Origin: Tieghemiomyces parasiticus
Taxonomy: Eukaryota > Kickxellomycota > Dimargaritomycetes > Dimargaritales > Dimargaritaceae
NCBI GenBank assembly: GCA_027575765.1
Contig: JANBPT010000002.1
Location: forward strand, 62,001-126,000
Direction of reading: 5' to 3'
DNA: 64,000 bases
Position numbers and translations under genes: made by a program. Positions 10,580 through 23,852 of the stretch are shown here, one piece after another. The notes under the pieces were generated by a model that was not told the origin of the DNA, did no database searches, and saw nothing but the letters and a program-made list of their open reading frames with translations. Every line of letters begins with the position of its first letter. Position 1 is the stretch's first letter.

Positions 10580-10966
10580 GTGGCGGACATGGCCTCGTCG
10601 AGGATAGCCACGGGTGCAGTCTTCATGATAGCTTGGGCCAAAATGATCCGTTGCTTACCATTGCCACTCCCCTAACCACCAGATTTACCCAGCGGGGCTG
10701 CACGCCCTTGATCGCGCTCGGTCATCGTGTCGTGCATATCGATCCTGCTGGCGAATTTGGTGGATATCCTGGCCGCCGATGAGGATGCAACCCTGGGTAG
10801 AGGACCGTGTCAGACGAATTAGTAGGTTGAAAAGAGTCGATTCGCCGCTTCCGCCGTGACTCACGATAGCGGTGGCCTTGCCAAATGGGGCGGTAAAGAT
10901 GGTCGTGTCTAGGGATAGCCGCAGCATAACTCGAAGACCCGCACCCATGCGGCAGCACCAGTACAC
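10580..10966 (-). pseudogene. Relic of an ABC transporter nucleotide-binding domain (ABCB/Atm1 type)
   Basis: Two reading frames on the minus strand preserve pieces of one ABC ATPase domain. The first (about 10740-10966) reads LDTTIFTAPFGKATAIVSHGGSG, which lines up with the strand and Walker A of ABCB transporters. The Walker A Lys is Glu (GSGEST; 10835..10861). It continues to LIGGQDIHQIRQQ, the normal text after Walker A. The second (10591..10641) reads AQAIMKTAPVAILDEAMSAT, the Walker B and D-loop. Between them the Q-loop is gone, the spacing is about 40 residues too short, the frame shifts, and an in-frame stop sits in what should be the LSGG signature (about 10665-10680). No transmembrane half is visible. 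It is a dead gene fragment. Confidence 0.75.
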
Positions 10967-11536
10967 AGTTTAAATGATTGTGCAATATTCCTGTTGACCC
11001 AGGACAATTTGCACAAGTCTCCGCATCGCTGGTTATGAAGCCGGTAACGTCAGCTTATCCGGAGGGCAAGGCGTCTTTCATTAAGCCATTTCCACGCAAC
11101 CTGGCTTGTTGGGCCATCACTGGATACTTCGATGGCGAAGCGGCCTCGATGGCAAGGAAATAACGTTGGAGGAGGGGCTGTACCCAGAGTTACAGGGACT
11201 AGGGGTTCACCAGGAGCTTGAGCGGTGCAACCCGATGTATCACCTCGGGGCCTGACAGTGAACGGGTGCCATCATCCTATGCCAGGGGATTTACAGGCCA
11301 ATGTTTATCATCAATGGCAAACCTCGCCCCTGACGCTGAGTGTGTACGTTCCAAACTCCGTACCCCTTGACTCTGCTCTAAGGGCGTGGTCAGGCTCTCC
11401 TCATTCGAGCTACCCCTCCACTTTGACCCCAGCGTAGCCCCATTCCTTAACTGAATCCCACCCGTCCATCAGTCTCCCTCAGAAGTTGCTTTTATTATCC
11501 ACCCTACCTTCCGCCCGGTTAGCTCTGTATTTCACC
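10967..11536. other. Intergenic
   Basis: No gene recognised. The last 100 bp are pyrimidine-rich, as before other start codons in this window. Confidence 0.35.
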
Positions 11537-12634
11537 ATGGCCAATTCTGGCCCCGCAAAGGACGCTGACGACCGCTGGTTGACGAGCTACCAACTACAGT
11601 ACACTTGGAAAGTCCGCGACCCGACCCCAGCGGCCAATGCTTCCACCGCCCATCGATCTGACCAGCAAGGGACTGGTCGGCCGGGTGCACACCTCGCTAC
11701 TGGCGCAGGTCCCCCAATACCCGACATAATGGGATCCCCGGCCCGACATGTCCATTATAATGTATGCGCCCGCACTGTCGCCGGCGAGGGTCCCTCTGAT
11801 AATCCACCAGTCGACAACCAACCGTGCGTGTGGATGGACGAGGATGCGGCCTGCGGGAAGGGCGCCACTGCGGTCGATAAAGTCGACGACGGCAACGATA
11901 ACGTTGCCCGGTCGAAAGGGCGACACTATGTGATCCTCAAGGGCAAGCGAGCTCCGCGGTACCGCCAACGACCCTTGGCACCGTCCCGCCAGAAAATGAA
12001 GGCCAGCAATGTGTCACGCAGCGAGAGTCGGGCCACGAAGTCGGCAACTCCCGCCCTGACCACCCAGCTGGACGGTCGAAGCCCCAGTGATGAAGAGGCG
12101 GGGCTTGGCAGTAGCTACCATACGCCGACCGCCAGCAGTCCCGCCCTGGGCACTGAAAGCCACCAAGTCTCACCGCGTTTCCCGCCCGGCCCGCCTCACG
12201 TCCTGCCCTCTGAAAGGCCCCGACAGCCACCACCTCCATCGACCAACCAACTCGGCGCCACTCCGACCGTGTTGGTTACCGACAGGCCGCTCCTGCCCAG
12301 TCTTCGGGACCACATCCAGCGGAACCGCGTCCAGATTGACCGTAATTCCCAGGTGGTCGACGAATTGACCGAGCGCGTCACCCAGTTTATCCACCGGGTT
12401 GAGACGCACAGGCGGGGTAATGTAGTAAGAGGGACCCCTGCGACGACACGGCCGCCACCGATGACTACCGACGGGATTCCAGTGGGACCTGAGCATCCAC
12501 GCCAGGCTACGATACCAGACATACCATCGCCGTCCGGACGCTCCGCCGAGTCCCAAATCCACACCCTAGCCCACGAGGCTGGCGAGGCCATCCGTGTGCT
12601 CCGATTTACTCTGACGCCGCCACTGCGGTCCTGA
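11537..12634 (+). CDS. Hypothetical low-complexity protein
   Basis: A 365 aa frame starting at ATG 11537 (CACCATGG context); the frame upstream opens only with TTG. Not recognised. The N-terminus has a short aromatic motif (DDRWLTSYQLQYTWK). The middle is basic and disordered, rich in Pro, Ser, Thr and Arg (HYVILKGKRAPRYRQRPLAP). Residues about 265-310 could form one helix or coiled coil (RDHIQRNRVQIDRNSQVVDE and following), and a last helix ends the protein (LAHEAGEAIRVLRFTL). The DNA is GC-rich at third positions like neighbouring genes, which supports coding. There is no signal peptide or membrane segment. A nuclear or cytoskeletal adaptor is possible but not shown. Confidence 0.55.
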   Translation: MANSGPAKDADDRWLTSYQLQYTWKVRDPTPAANASTAHRSDQQGTGRPGAHLATGAGPPIPDIMGSPARHVHYNVCARTVAGEGPSDNPPVDNQPCVWMDEDAACGKGATAVDKVDDGNDNVARSKGRHYVILKGKRAPRYRQRPLAPSRQKMKASNVSRSESRATKSATPALTTQLDGRSPSDEEAGLGSSYHTPTASSPALGTESHQVSPRFPPGPPHVLPSERPRQPPPPSTNQLGATPTVLVTDRPLLPSLRDHIQRNRVQIDRNSQVVDELTERVTQFIHRVETHRRGNVVRGTPATTRPPPMTTDGIPVGPEHPRQATIPDIPSPSGRSAESQIHTLAHEAGEAIRVLRFTLTPPLRS

Positions 12635-13123
12635 AGGATCACCAAAACTGTTAATACGAGTACCTACTTGACCGGTAGCACGACTTGGGTTTATCCCCGA
12701 TAACAATAGCAATAGTAATGTAATTAGCGACAGGGTTTACAGGTGTTGACCTGTCCGCTGAAGTCGGAATTTAAACTCTGTTAAGGGGTCTCAATGTAAA
12801 TTAAGCGTTCGTCTCGTTGAGGAGCGTAAGTGCTGCGTCACGTACTCCCACAAACCAGGTAACTTATTCATCGAAGTTGACGGCCCACACGCGCGGATTC
12901 GGGTCCACGTGTTGCTCGGCCATTCCTTGCCTCCCACACTGGAACCTACGTGCTCGCATCTACCCCTTTCAGCATACGTGACCAACCCAGGTTCGAAGAG
13001 GTGAATGCTTCTCCTGCTGCTTGGTTTCATTCCACCTGCCCGTTTGATTTTGACACCACCATCAACATCCGTCTTTGACTTTTCGCAACTCACTTCTGTA
13101 CTCTAAGTTGAACATTTCGAACC
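12635..13123. other. Intergenic, NKAP promoter region
   Basis: A 489 bp AT-richer stretch. No gene seen. It lies between two plus-strand genes. Confidence 0.4.
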
Positions 13124-14619
<1,496 letters not shown>

Positions 14620-15132
14620 GGCCCTGCTGTGCAGTTGTTTTTTTCACGAATGTAGTCGCAGTTTTGTTCCCGGCGGCTGCTATCCTTGTCCCGCTGATGC
14701 TACGCGCGATAATAATAAATGTCATTTCTATCTTTAGTAACTACCCTGTCGCATTATCCAAGGGCATAGGGGAGTGGGGCGGGTGGGCTTGCACTTGGGG
14801 GATGGAAGTGTGCGGATTAACTGGGTAAGACGGTAGAGTATGGAAGAAGAGGGCGGCGACGCGAGACCGGCTTGACGATATTGCGACTCAGATGCGCGGA
14901 GAGGAGCTGGTTGCGCAGTACTGCATTGGAGGTTGGGGAGGGTGAAGGTCGTACATGACGCATTCGCATCGTCGCTGACCGTTTCTCATTCCGAACTCAG
15001 AATTAAGCCTCCTCAAAGCACGGCTGCATATCATCCGTTGACGTTGTGTCCTGAATTCATAGTATTGGCCCCGTTTTGTTTAAAAGTCACTCCCTCCCTC
15101 CTTTTCAACTACTTCGGCCACACAGATTGACC
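14620..15132. other. Intergenic
   Basis: Holds the NKAP 3' end (T-run near 14637, AATAATAAAT near 14710) and the promoter of the next gene. No gene seen. Confidence 0.4.
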
Positions 15133-16185
15133 ATGGGCAACTCAAAGACGTCCTCCGCCGCGAATGCCTCAGCTTCCGCCCCCACGATGACCAAATTCCA
15201 GAAGGCCTTCCAAAAGGACTGCGAATGGAAGAAGGTAGGTTGCCCAGACACCATGCCCATTGCTATCATGAACGGAGTTCGAAGGAAATCGGCTAAAGTG
15301 AACTCCAATCGGGGCGAGGAAAAGTAGACCGCATCAGCTCAAAGGACGCACCGCACCCGCCAACACCTCCACACCCCTGACGAACCGTTTTTTACCCCAT
15401 CCACCCGATCCACCAGCTCGAGCTCCAGGATGTATCCTTCTGGATTTTAAACGGTATTTCCATTGCTGTAGGCCTCCTATGCGGTGCCAGCGGTATCACC
15501 GGCTACCTCGGTCTCCTTGGGTAGGTCTAAACAATTTATTTTTGGGCCACACTCTGCCCAGATAACTGGACTATCACTTGCCAGCACGGTATTTTGTTAG
15601 GCTGGGCAAAGAAGCCGAAAATGGGACAGGGTATAAGCCCAGTTCGGGTTGCCTTGGTAGCCTCGCAGCCCTCATCCGCACCTACCGAACTACGGCCTCG
15701 GGCCTTCAAGCCCCCTTCAGACGTGAGGACCTTTATAAGTCCCCGCCGCTTTATCGACGGGGTTGTGGCTTGGGTTACTCCGTGACCTTCCATTGCCAGA
15801 GGTATCGGTTTTAGATTGAACAATTTTGACAGGCGGATAGCCGCCATTGGCGCTGTATCGAATTGACTCAGCGACACTTTCCACTCGCTGGAAACACCCG
15901 GATCCGACGGGTTCCATCTTAATCATCTTTGACCAAATCTGACGAAATAACCATGGTTCTCTTCTATCCTATCCAACCCATTCACCTGTTCCTGATTCAA
16001 CTAGCTATTTCCTAGCCACCTTCATCGCCATGTCCTATTACCTGGCCACCGTTCTCGGCGTGGAGGCCGATGATTTCGGTGGTAAAAGCGAGATTCTGCA
16101 GGAGGCCTACGTCTCAGGGCTAGCCACTTTCCTTTGTACTTGGATTATCACCTATACCATGTTCCACGCCCCGAGCCTGGCCTGA
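15133..16185 (+). CDS. RAB5IF: RAB5IF / EMC6-like endoplasmic reticulum membrane protein
   Basis: Three exons: 15133..15234, 15429..15520 and 16005..16185, 124 aa. An alternative acceptor at 15416 adds LELQ in frame. Exon 1 is a polar N-terminus (Ser/Ala-rich, then FQKAFQKDCEWKK). Exon 2 encodes a first membrane hairpin (FWILNGISIAVGLLCGASGI, then TGYLGLLG). Exon 3 completes the second helix (YFLATFIAMSYYLATVLGV), then the family signature EADDFGGKSEILQEAYVSGL and the last helix (ATFLCTWIITYTMFHA). Human RAB5IF (OPTI) has EEYGGTWELTKEG followed by an equivalent helix; that protein works with multipass-protein insertion machinery at the ER. Intron 2 is long (484 nt); a skipped small exon is possible but the frame closes exactly without one. 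Confidence 0.85.
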
Positions 16186-18249
16186 TTTGTAGAAATAGCA
16201 GCCACAACCGGTTTGAGTTCTTTAACAACAGAGAGTTGTTGGCTAGCAATGTAAGCTCTGAAGTAAAACCACTATACTACCATGCAGTTCACCTTGCATA
16301 TGGCTGAAAAACAATGAGCACCCTCTCTTCACTATGCAATGGATAGGAGGGCAGTCTAGACGGTGTTTGCGCTGATGAGAACGGTCGCAGCGTAGTAACT
16401 GTCTCTAGAAATTAAGGTCCGCCCAGTGTGGGGCTTACTTCCCCCGGTGTGAGTCCACAGTTGAAACGTTCTGATCCCATGCCGACAGTGCGCTCGAATC
16501 GGCAACTCTGATTCGGCATAACCGCCGCCAACGACAAAGTCATGGTTGGGGGGGGGAAGGTTGAGAGCTGGGTTTTATCGCCAAGCCAGTCTACAGCGGA
16601 AGCTTTAGAGTCCAAACGGTATAAGCAAGTGGGGAGGAGGAGTGGGGCTACGGGGTCGGAAATCCGGGACTATGTTGGTTCAAGGCAACTAGATAATTGA
16701 TAATAGACTCGTCTACATCACATTGGAGCAACGATAGTAAAACACATACCTTTGAGCCAACTCGTTTGACATGGTCTCCAGGACGACCAGCACGATATCC
16801 CCGAGAAGACGGTAAATACTGGCTGTTTACCAATGTTAGGAACTAATTCATTGGACATTTGGAGGCTGCTGGCTTGCCTTCAGATCTACCAAGAATGGTT
16901 TTCATAATAAGTCGCATCAAAGTTTACCATTAGTCCTTACCTACCCCCCAGGAAACTTCACCGGCGAACCTTCCGACCATGTTGCTCCCTCTCGACCGTG
17001 GGTTCAGATGGTATGCAACCCTACTTCCGTCACAGCGAAGACTCCGACAATGATGACAGTGGCGAAGTCACGGAGGCGGAAGGCAACGAACCTAACTAGC
17101 TGCTTCACCGGTCGGCTAGACTACTGAGAGTGCAGTTGGGCCCATGGCCGGAATCATGCCATTTTACTTTCAGTCCTTATTAATTCATTGGTATTGGCGA
17201 CAAACCTTATTTAAGTTCTCACATTAATCATTACGACTACTTCTGGTGTAGTCTGGTACCTTCTGGGGGGGATGGATAAACCATGGCTAAATGCTACGAT
17301 CCTAAGCGACTATGTTACGCCTATAGCGAATTTCTAGTTGATAGATTTATGGTTAGGTGGCTGTTAACATGACTACGAATCGCTCTCGGCATTTCAGACG
17401 ATTCACTTAGCGACACCAGGAAAGTCACAGTTAAATTCCTCCCGAATTTCACCTGTGAAGCGAGAAGTGGGAATAAAAGTTACTCAAATGAAGCATCTCT
17501 GAAGGCAATGGTTGCTGGATTCGATCGTTGGATAAGCTCTTTCAAATCATAGAGCAGAGCCGGTCCTCAACTCCGATCGGAAGCAAGTCAAGTGGCACAG
17601 GGGTCATCTGGCTGCTTCAAAGTACTTGCGTTGGTATAATGCTTCTCTTGGAACACCACGGTCGGCGTCTGAAGACGGCAGGCGACTGATACATAAATGT
17701 ATAGGCCTCGTCATCGACGACGGCATTTTTAACGGGCAGCGCTTGGCCGAAGAGAGTGTTATCTGGAGGTCGATAGCAAGATATTCATAATGCTGGCTTT
17801 GGTCGTCGACAAGTGTGTGGGCGAATCCCGCCAATGAGATCACTACATATATACAAATCGCTGCGCAAAGACTTTAGAGTGCTTAACTGATGACGTCGTG
17901 CTATTGAGCTCCCTTTGGAAAGAAAAAACAATACTGCATTTGCTCAGCCATCTCGAGCCCACCATAGACAACGCCGTCTCCTCATCATACATTCGTTGCC
18001 CCATTTATCTTCTATTTAATTGATAAAACGTGACCATTTATCAGTGCAGGGAGATGATTAATGAGGCCTGAAAAAATATAATGGTCTCGCAGGATTTAAA
18101 TTGCAGAGTACTCGAGCTACATTTAAAAGGTAGGTTAACCGATTCACTCGATTCCCTCCCCCATCAATAACCTTTATCGAAGAAGTCTTAAAAACGACGT
18201 TATCTCTTAATCCCAACTCTATTAGCTCTACTCTACGTACGTTGCCGAT
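16186..18249. other. Gene-poor 2 kb stretch
   Basis: Over 2 kb without a convincing gene on either strand. Base composition is more AT-rich than coding parts. The few open frames lack ATG starts or family signals. No terminal repeats, tRNA or transposon protein fragments were seen. Its right end must hold the promoter of the secreted acidic protein. Confidence 0.4.
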
Positions 18250-18705
18250 ATGAAGATCACCGTTACCGCTGCTCTAGTTGCTCACCTACTCGGCATTATC
18301 TCGGCGTATCCGCTGCCTCTGCTAGGCCAGGCCCTCACTATTCCTGAAGATTCTTCTAACGTGCAACACTACCGCCGCCTCGATGAAGTATCCGACGACA
18401 ATGTCGGTGACAGGAGCCTTAGCCGCGTGCAGGACGACGGAAACGGCGACACTTATGACAATGGGGACGACGATGATTCCTGCGACTCTGCTGACAGCGA
18501 CTCTGATGATTCCGACGACCATGACGGAGACTCCGATTGTGACAGTGACGATGACCTGGAGGAATGTGACGAAGACGACGGTGAGGGCGAGAATGATGGT
18601 GCGGAAGGATATACTCCGACCCAGGCCACGGCTTCATCCGATCCCTCGGCGGTAGAGTCGACTACCCAAGCAATTACGATGCCGGTCACTATCTCAGCAA
18701 CCTGA
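18250..18705 (+). CDS. Secreted acidic Asp-rich protein
   Basis: A 151 aa frame with a clear signal peptide (MKITVTAALVAHLLGIISAY, then PLPLLGQA). The mature part has a possible dibasic processing site (HYRRLDE) and then an extremely acidic core (about residues 70-120) made of Asp, Ser, Glu and Gly with three cysteines (DSCDS, DSDCDSDDD, EECDEDD). It ends in a Thr/Ser/Ala-rich tail with no GPI-type hydrophobic end. The family is unknown. Such Asp/Ser-rich secreted sequence could bind calcium or be a wall or mineral-associated protein (inference only). It stands alone in a gene-poor stretch, so it may be a fast-evolving accessory gene. Confidence 0.65.
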   Translation: MKITVTAALVAHLLGIISAYPLPLLGQALTIPEDSSNVQHYRRLDEVSDDNVGDRSLSRVQDDGNGDTYDNGDDDDSCDSADSDSDDSDDHDGDSDCDSDDDLEECDEDDGEGENDGAEGYTPTQATASSDPSAVESTTQAITMPVTISAT

Positions 18706-19264
18706 ACGAATAGGCCTAGCCACTCGACTTTGTCGACCTAAATGGTATCTCTCGGCGCTGGTCTGCATCCTACAGGAACGGGAGACTCATGGTACAAGAC
18801 CTGGTTGTTTGGAAATAAATGACAACGTTAAGAAGCCTGTAGTATATTCGCAGTCTTGCATACTCAGATTTAGCTGCTTGCGAATACGACCGTTAATCTG
18901 GTTTAATAACGGCAGCTTCCTCAGCCGGTGGCCATCGGTAAGCCGCTGTCTGCATATACCGGCTAGTAGTTGGTAACTCTGACCATTGGTAGCGGGCGGT
19001 TTATCACCTACAGGTCCGATATCCCACGGACCCTGTATCAGCATGTACCTTTCATACAACGCCCAGTGGACATGGAGTAATAGGCATACCGAGTGAACAC
19101 CAACTCCAGCAGTTCAGCCCTTGACCCGCTCCCTTCCTCTCGAACGGATACCCCGCCATTTGCCAAACAACTTCCATTGGATTCTGCCCACCTAACCACA
19201 GTCGGCAGAGTTTTGCAATTTACTTCGTACTAAACTCTCCATTAGCAAAGTCAAAGCCCGCCCC
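18706..19264. other. Intergenic
   Basis: A 559 bp stretch with no recognised gene. Confidence 0.35.
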
Positions 19265-20462
19265 ATGACGGTTACCGACCAAGTGCTTATTCTGCCCAAA
19301 TTGGGGTTCGGCGCGGGCGCATTCAGCGGCCGTTACAACGAGATTGATGAGAAGGCAGCCGCTGAGGCCGTCAAGGAGAGCTTTGACCTCGGTAGGTGCT
19401 AGTTGGTATGTAGGCCATGCCAATCACACCTCCCCCCGTCCACCACTCTGCGGGCTAAAGAACGGCGTGCAGAGATGGTGGAAGTAGGCCGGTCGGTCGC
19501 CACTGACGGGGCCCACTACGCTGCTGGCCTCCGACCTAAAGGCTTTAAAATACCAGGGTGTAGTTATACCTAACGCCCTTCTGTCACACCACCGCTACTC
19601 TCCATCCCTCATCACGCCACCGACAGGTATCAATTATTATGATACTTCACCCTACTACAATAGCAGCGAAACTATCCTGGGGAATGCACTCCACGCGCTG
19701 CGCGACGAGATGCCGCGGGAGCGCTACGTCCTCTCGACTAAAGTGGGTCGCTACGGCGCCACGCCGGCAGACTGCGACTACTCCCGAGATCGGGTAATGG
19801 CCAGCGTGACCGAAAGCCTCCGTCGACTGCACACAGACTACCTGGACGTGGTTCTCTGCCACGACGTGGAGTTTGTCTCGCTCGCGGAAGTGACTGACCA
19901 GGCCCTCCCGGCGCTATACGACCTGAAATCCCAGGGCATCGTTCGACAGGTCGGAATCAGTGGCTACCCACTCCCGACACTCCTTCGTATCGCCGAAATC
20001 CAGCACGACTGCGGTACTCCGTTGGACGTGGTCTTTTCATATTGCCACTTTAATCTCCACAACCGGCAGTTTCAGGACTACGCTCCACGTTTCCGCGCGT
20101 TTGGTGTCAAGTACCTGATTAACGCGTCGCCGCTCAGTATGGGATTGCTGCGGGCTAGCCGTGATCCCCCAGACTGGCACCCGGCCAACGACGCCCTACG
20201 GGCGGCCGCCCGGGAGGCTGTAGCGCTGTGTCGCAAGCGCGGCCTGGATATCGCCGAGCTGGCCACCCGATTCAGCTTGGATGGGAATGCTGACGGAATG
20301 TTCGACACGACCGTGCTGGGCATTTCGAACGCCCACGAAATTCGCCAAGCGGTGGAGTGGCTCAACGCCGGACCCGTTACCGACCCGGTTGCGACTGAGA
20401 CCCTGCAGGATTTGCTCGAGATTTTCCGACCGTTTGAGGCGTACACCTGGCCGTCGCCCTAA
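19265..20462 (+). CDS. ARA2: D-arabinose / L-galactose dehydrogenase-type aldo-keto reductase
   Basis: Two exons, 19265..19391 and 19627..20462, 320 aa. Ara2 oxidises D-arabinose to the lactone with NAD+, a step in fungal erythroascorbate synthesis; plant homologues oxidise L-galactose. Exon 1 carries LPKLGFGAGAFSGRYNEID. The frame joins as ..FDLG then INYYDTSPYY, the signature around the catalytic Asp and Tyr. The tetrad Lys is in LSTKVGRYG and the His in VVLCHDVEF. The RQVGISGYPLPTLLRI and VVFSYCHFNLHN blocks are typical of this subfamily rather than generic reductases, and the end includes the cofactor-binding TTVLGISNAHEIRQAVEW. Intron 1 (235 nt) has a GTAGGT donor and a CAG acceptor. The gene appears intact. 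Confidence 0.9.
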
Positions 20463-20706
20463 GATCCTCCCCCATCAACACCATCAGCCTAAACGGCAGG
20501 CGCAAAAAAGGAAGGTATCCAAACGTGACCGAATTCCCCAGGAAAGACGGTTTATTATCTAGTAAAATAGTACAATCCCCTTCTGGACATACTCGATCTA
20601 TTGAGACCGTCCACGCTCCCCCCCCCCTGGCGCGCGCGAATGGGGTAAAACCTGTGCACTCTTGGGGGGCGGGTACCAAAAAAAACTACCCGCCAATAGG
20701 TCCTCC

Positions 20707-22802
20707 CTAATCGTGCATCAGGGACTGCACCACGTGGCTCACCTTCATGTTCTTGAGGTCGGTATAGGTCTGGCCCGTACCCACAAAGAGGATGGGCTGA
20801 CCGGTGGTGTAGGTCATGGAGAGGGCGGCACCAACCTTATCATCGATGGTATCAAACTTGGTGAGGATGATTCCGTCAATGTGACGGGGTTGTGCTAAAC
20901 CGGAGAAATCCTTCAGGGCGCGGTTAAACTTGGTAAGCTGGTCTACGGCCTCGTTACCCACGAGGGCTTCACCGACGAAAATAACCTTATCCGGCTGGTT
21001 GACGCTGACCAGTTTGGCGAGGGCGCGCATGAGAGGCTCGTTATCCTGCATCCGACCGGCGGTATCTACGAGTACCACGTCGTAATGGTGGTTCTGGGCG
21101 TAGGCGACGGCGTCCTTGGCGATCCCAGCCGAATCCTTGCCGTACCCGCGCTCGTAGATATCGACCACGGCGTCGGCTGAGAGGGCCTTTAGGTTACGCG
21201 CGTGCACCCGGAGCTGCTCAACCGCCCCCGATCGGAAAGTATCGCAGGCAGCGATGAGCACGCGGTACCGGTTCTGCAGGAGCCAGAAACACACCTTGGA
21301 GAGGTTGGTGGATTTACCCACGCCGTTGACGCCGACGAATACAACAGTGTAGGGTCGCTTCTGGGCCCGTGCGGCCTCAATGTCTCGCAGGAGATCGACG
21401 GGCGTATTCGGGGTCAGGATACGCTGCAATGTGGTTGTCATGGCCCGCTTTACGGCGCTGCGGACGCTCTGAAAGGCACCCACCTGAAGATTGAGGAGCG
21501 ACTGGCCCACCGACTGACAAATGTGGTCCGCAATATCACTGGCTACGTTCTTGGCCACCAGGTGCTCCTTCATTTGTCGCATCACCGGGTCCAGATCAGC
21601 CTCCGAGAGCGCCCGTGCCCCGGTCCACGATTTAAATAGAGACACCAGGCGGTTCGTGCCCACAACAGCAGCCGCCTCTTCATAGTCATCGTCATCTTCG
21701 CCCGAGTCGGTATCCTGGCGCAGATCCTGCACTGCGTACGACCCATCGGCTGCGCGCTGGCCCAGAGAAGTGGCGTCCATAAGGTGGTCCACCTGCCCCG
21801 CGTCGGCGAGGTGGTCGGTGTTGGCCTGTCCGCCGCTGAAATCGTACTCCTTCATGCGGTCGGCTGTCACCTTGGAGTCATCCCATACACGTCGCTCCTT
21901 CTTGGGCGGGTTTCTGTGTCCAACGATAGAAGAGGTAGGGGGCGGGGACGGTATAAGAGCTAGTGGGTTAGCAATACTAATGAGCCACCATCACCAAGCG
22001 TGCGACCCAAACAGCTAGAACCCAACCAAAAGGAGAAACGCCAAGGACGGAGCTGATCCGCGCACTTACTTTTTGCTGTTGGCCTTGGTCTCGGCCGCCT
22101 TGGCACCCTTCTTTTTGCGCAGGCGGGGCCCGGTGGTTGGATCGGTATCTGTGCCAGTGGCGGAGGACGACCGGGACAGGTCGGCGGGTTCGTCCAGCGT
22201 CGGCCGACTACCGGCCTTCGCGGCCGGGACGCGCCGCGTGATTCGACGTTTCTCGTCCTGGGACTCGACGGTATCCAAAATGTCGAGGAAAGGTTGGTCG
22301 AATGGCAGACCTTGGAAGATTTGGGCCCGAATTTGCTCGCCGTATAGAGCACAGAAACGTTTCCGGAGTGCCTGCAACAGGTCCGGGATGTAGGTCAGCT
22401 GGAGGACTTTCTGGAACACGGTCTGTCAGGGGGGAAATGGATAATTGGGCGTTAAGCATGAAAAGGCAAGGTGGGTTAGCGGGATAAGGTCAATAGGTAT
22501 TGACTATCGCCAGTCACCTACCGCGTGGTAAATAGGGTGGTGTGGCCCCCCGGTCAATAGTAACGAGCCAGCAACCCGAAGTAAACAACGCGACTTACCA
22601 CAAACACAAGGTTCAATTCGTTCTCAAAACACCATTGCAGCTCGTAAGGCCCTGTCACGAACTTAGGTTTGTCGGACATTTGGTGTTCGCCGATGAGGAC
22701 CTCATGGACGAGCTGGTTGATGGGATTACCCTGGACAGCGGCAAACGACCGCGACCAGACCACGACCCCGCCGCGGGTCATGACGGTACAAACGTCGAGC
22801 AT
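20707..22802 (-). CDS. SRP101: Signal recognition particle receptor subunit alpha
   Basis: Three exons: 22599..22802, 22070..22422 and 20707..21913, 587 aa. The protein docks SRP-ribosome complexes at the ER. Exon 1 starts MLDVCTVMTRGGVVVWSRSF and, with exon 2 (TVFQKVLQLTYIPDLLQALR), forms the longin-like SRX domain that binds SR beta. A basic linker follows, then the NG domain in exon 3. G1 is GVNGVGKSTN, the insertion box carries AACDTFRSGAVEQLRVHA, G3 is DTAGR, and G4 is TKFD. The end is VGTGQTYTDLKNMKVSHVVQ. All GTPase motifs are intact. Donors are GTAAGT; the exon 2/3 join splits one Lys codon. Length is close to human SRPRA (638) and yeast Srp101 (621). Confidence 0.95.
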
Positions 22803-23852
22803 GGCGACCAGTTAGATGTGCTGTAGTGCGAAAGGAGAAGGGGCAGATGCTTCGGTGGTCGATTGTGCTGGTAGGAATGCTGGAGGGGTATTGAATGCGC
22901 AGACAGCTGAAATGGATATTCTGGTGTGGCAAGTGTGAAAGCTTGACGGATAAGAAGGGCGTTGGGAATCAGAATGTAGCCGGGCAACTGCTGACGCTCA
23001 TTGTAGGAGCTCCTGTGGTATTCTCGAGGCGACCCTGACTCGGACCCCCCCCCGCTTTCCCAGCTGGCAGCAAATGGCAGGGGGGGGGGCACTGCGAGGC
23101 TCTAGCTGGAATCTACTCCGCAGTTGACTTTTTCTGCCTTCCTGAGCGCTGGCCCATCAAGTTGCTCACTATTGTGGGGGCACTAAGCCAGCACGAGTTC
23201 AAACTAGAGGAGTCTACATAATGAATTCTAAACCGTTCGTGACCTGGGAGGTCCCTCAACTCCATGAATTACCTGTGGCTGGACCGTGCCGTGGTGTCCA
23301 CTCTGACACGCCCTCGCTGTCAGGCTGCCAGCTCACCCGGAAGCGCCAGCCAGTCTCCTTTATTCGGGCCAGCCCAATGGTGGGAGCGAATTGGCCCTCC
23401 GATAATGGGTGACCTGCTGCTTTCGCCCAGGAGGTTAGGGGTTATCAGACCATTTCTGGCTAGAAGGCAAGAACCGACTTTATTCGCGCACGTGGCCTGT
23501 AGAACTCAGGTTGGCGAATATTGTAGGATGCGTGGGGATGGAACCGGGGGGTTGGGGTTCGGAGAGGAGTGCAGCAGTGCGTTTTGTATTGAGAGGACCG
23601 CAGGGGTCGGGACATCGAGCGCGGCAGGACGGGGCCGGGGGCAACGAGGAGACTGTTTGTCGCTGGACTTTACATTTGGCAAGACCCGGCCGTACCCTGT
23701 GCCGCCCACTGGCTTCGCTGTCTGGACTTTGACCCGACCTGTTACTTTCGCCGCCTCAAACCCAAATTAAGTTACATATACCCCTTATCCAGCATCCATC
23801 TCATCTCCCTATCCCACGGACATCGCCCACCCATCTGCCGACTTTGTTCGCC
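22803..23852. other. Intergenic between divergent SRP101 and oxodicarboxylate carrier genes
   Basis: About 1 kb holding both promoters. It contains homopolymer C/G runs near 23045 and 23080. No gene was recognised. Confidence 0.4.

Noticed and set aside
15578..15814. Open frame inside the long intron of the RAB5IF-like gene
   Set aside because: Including it breaks the conserved membrane helix that the simple splice restores.
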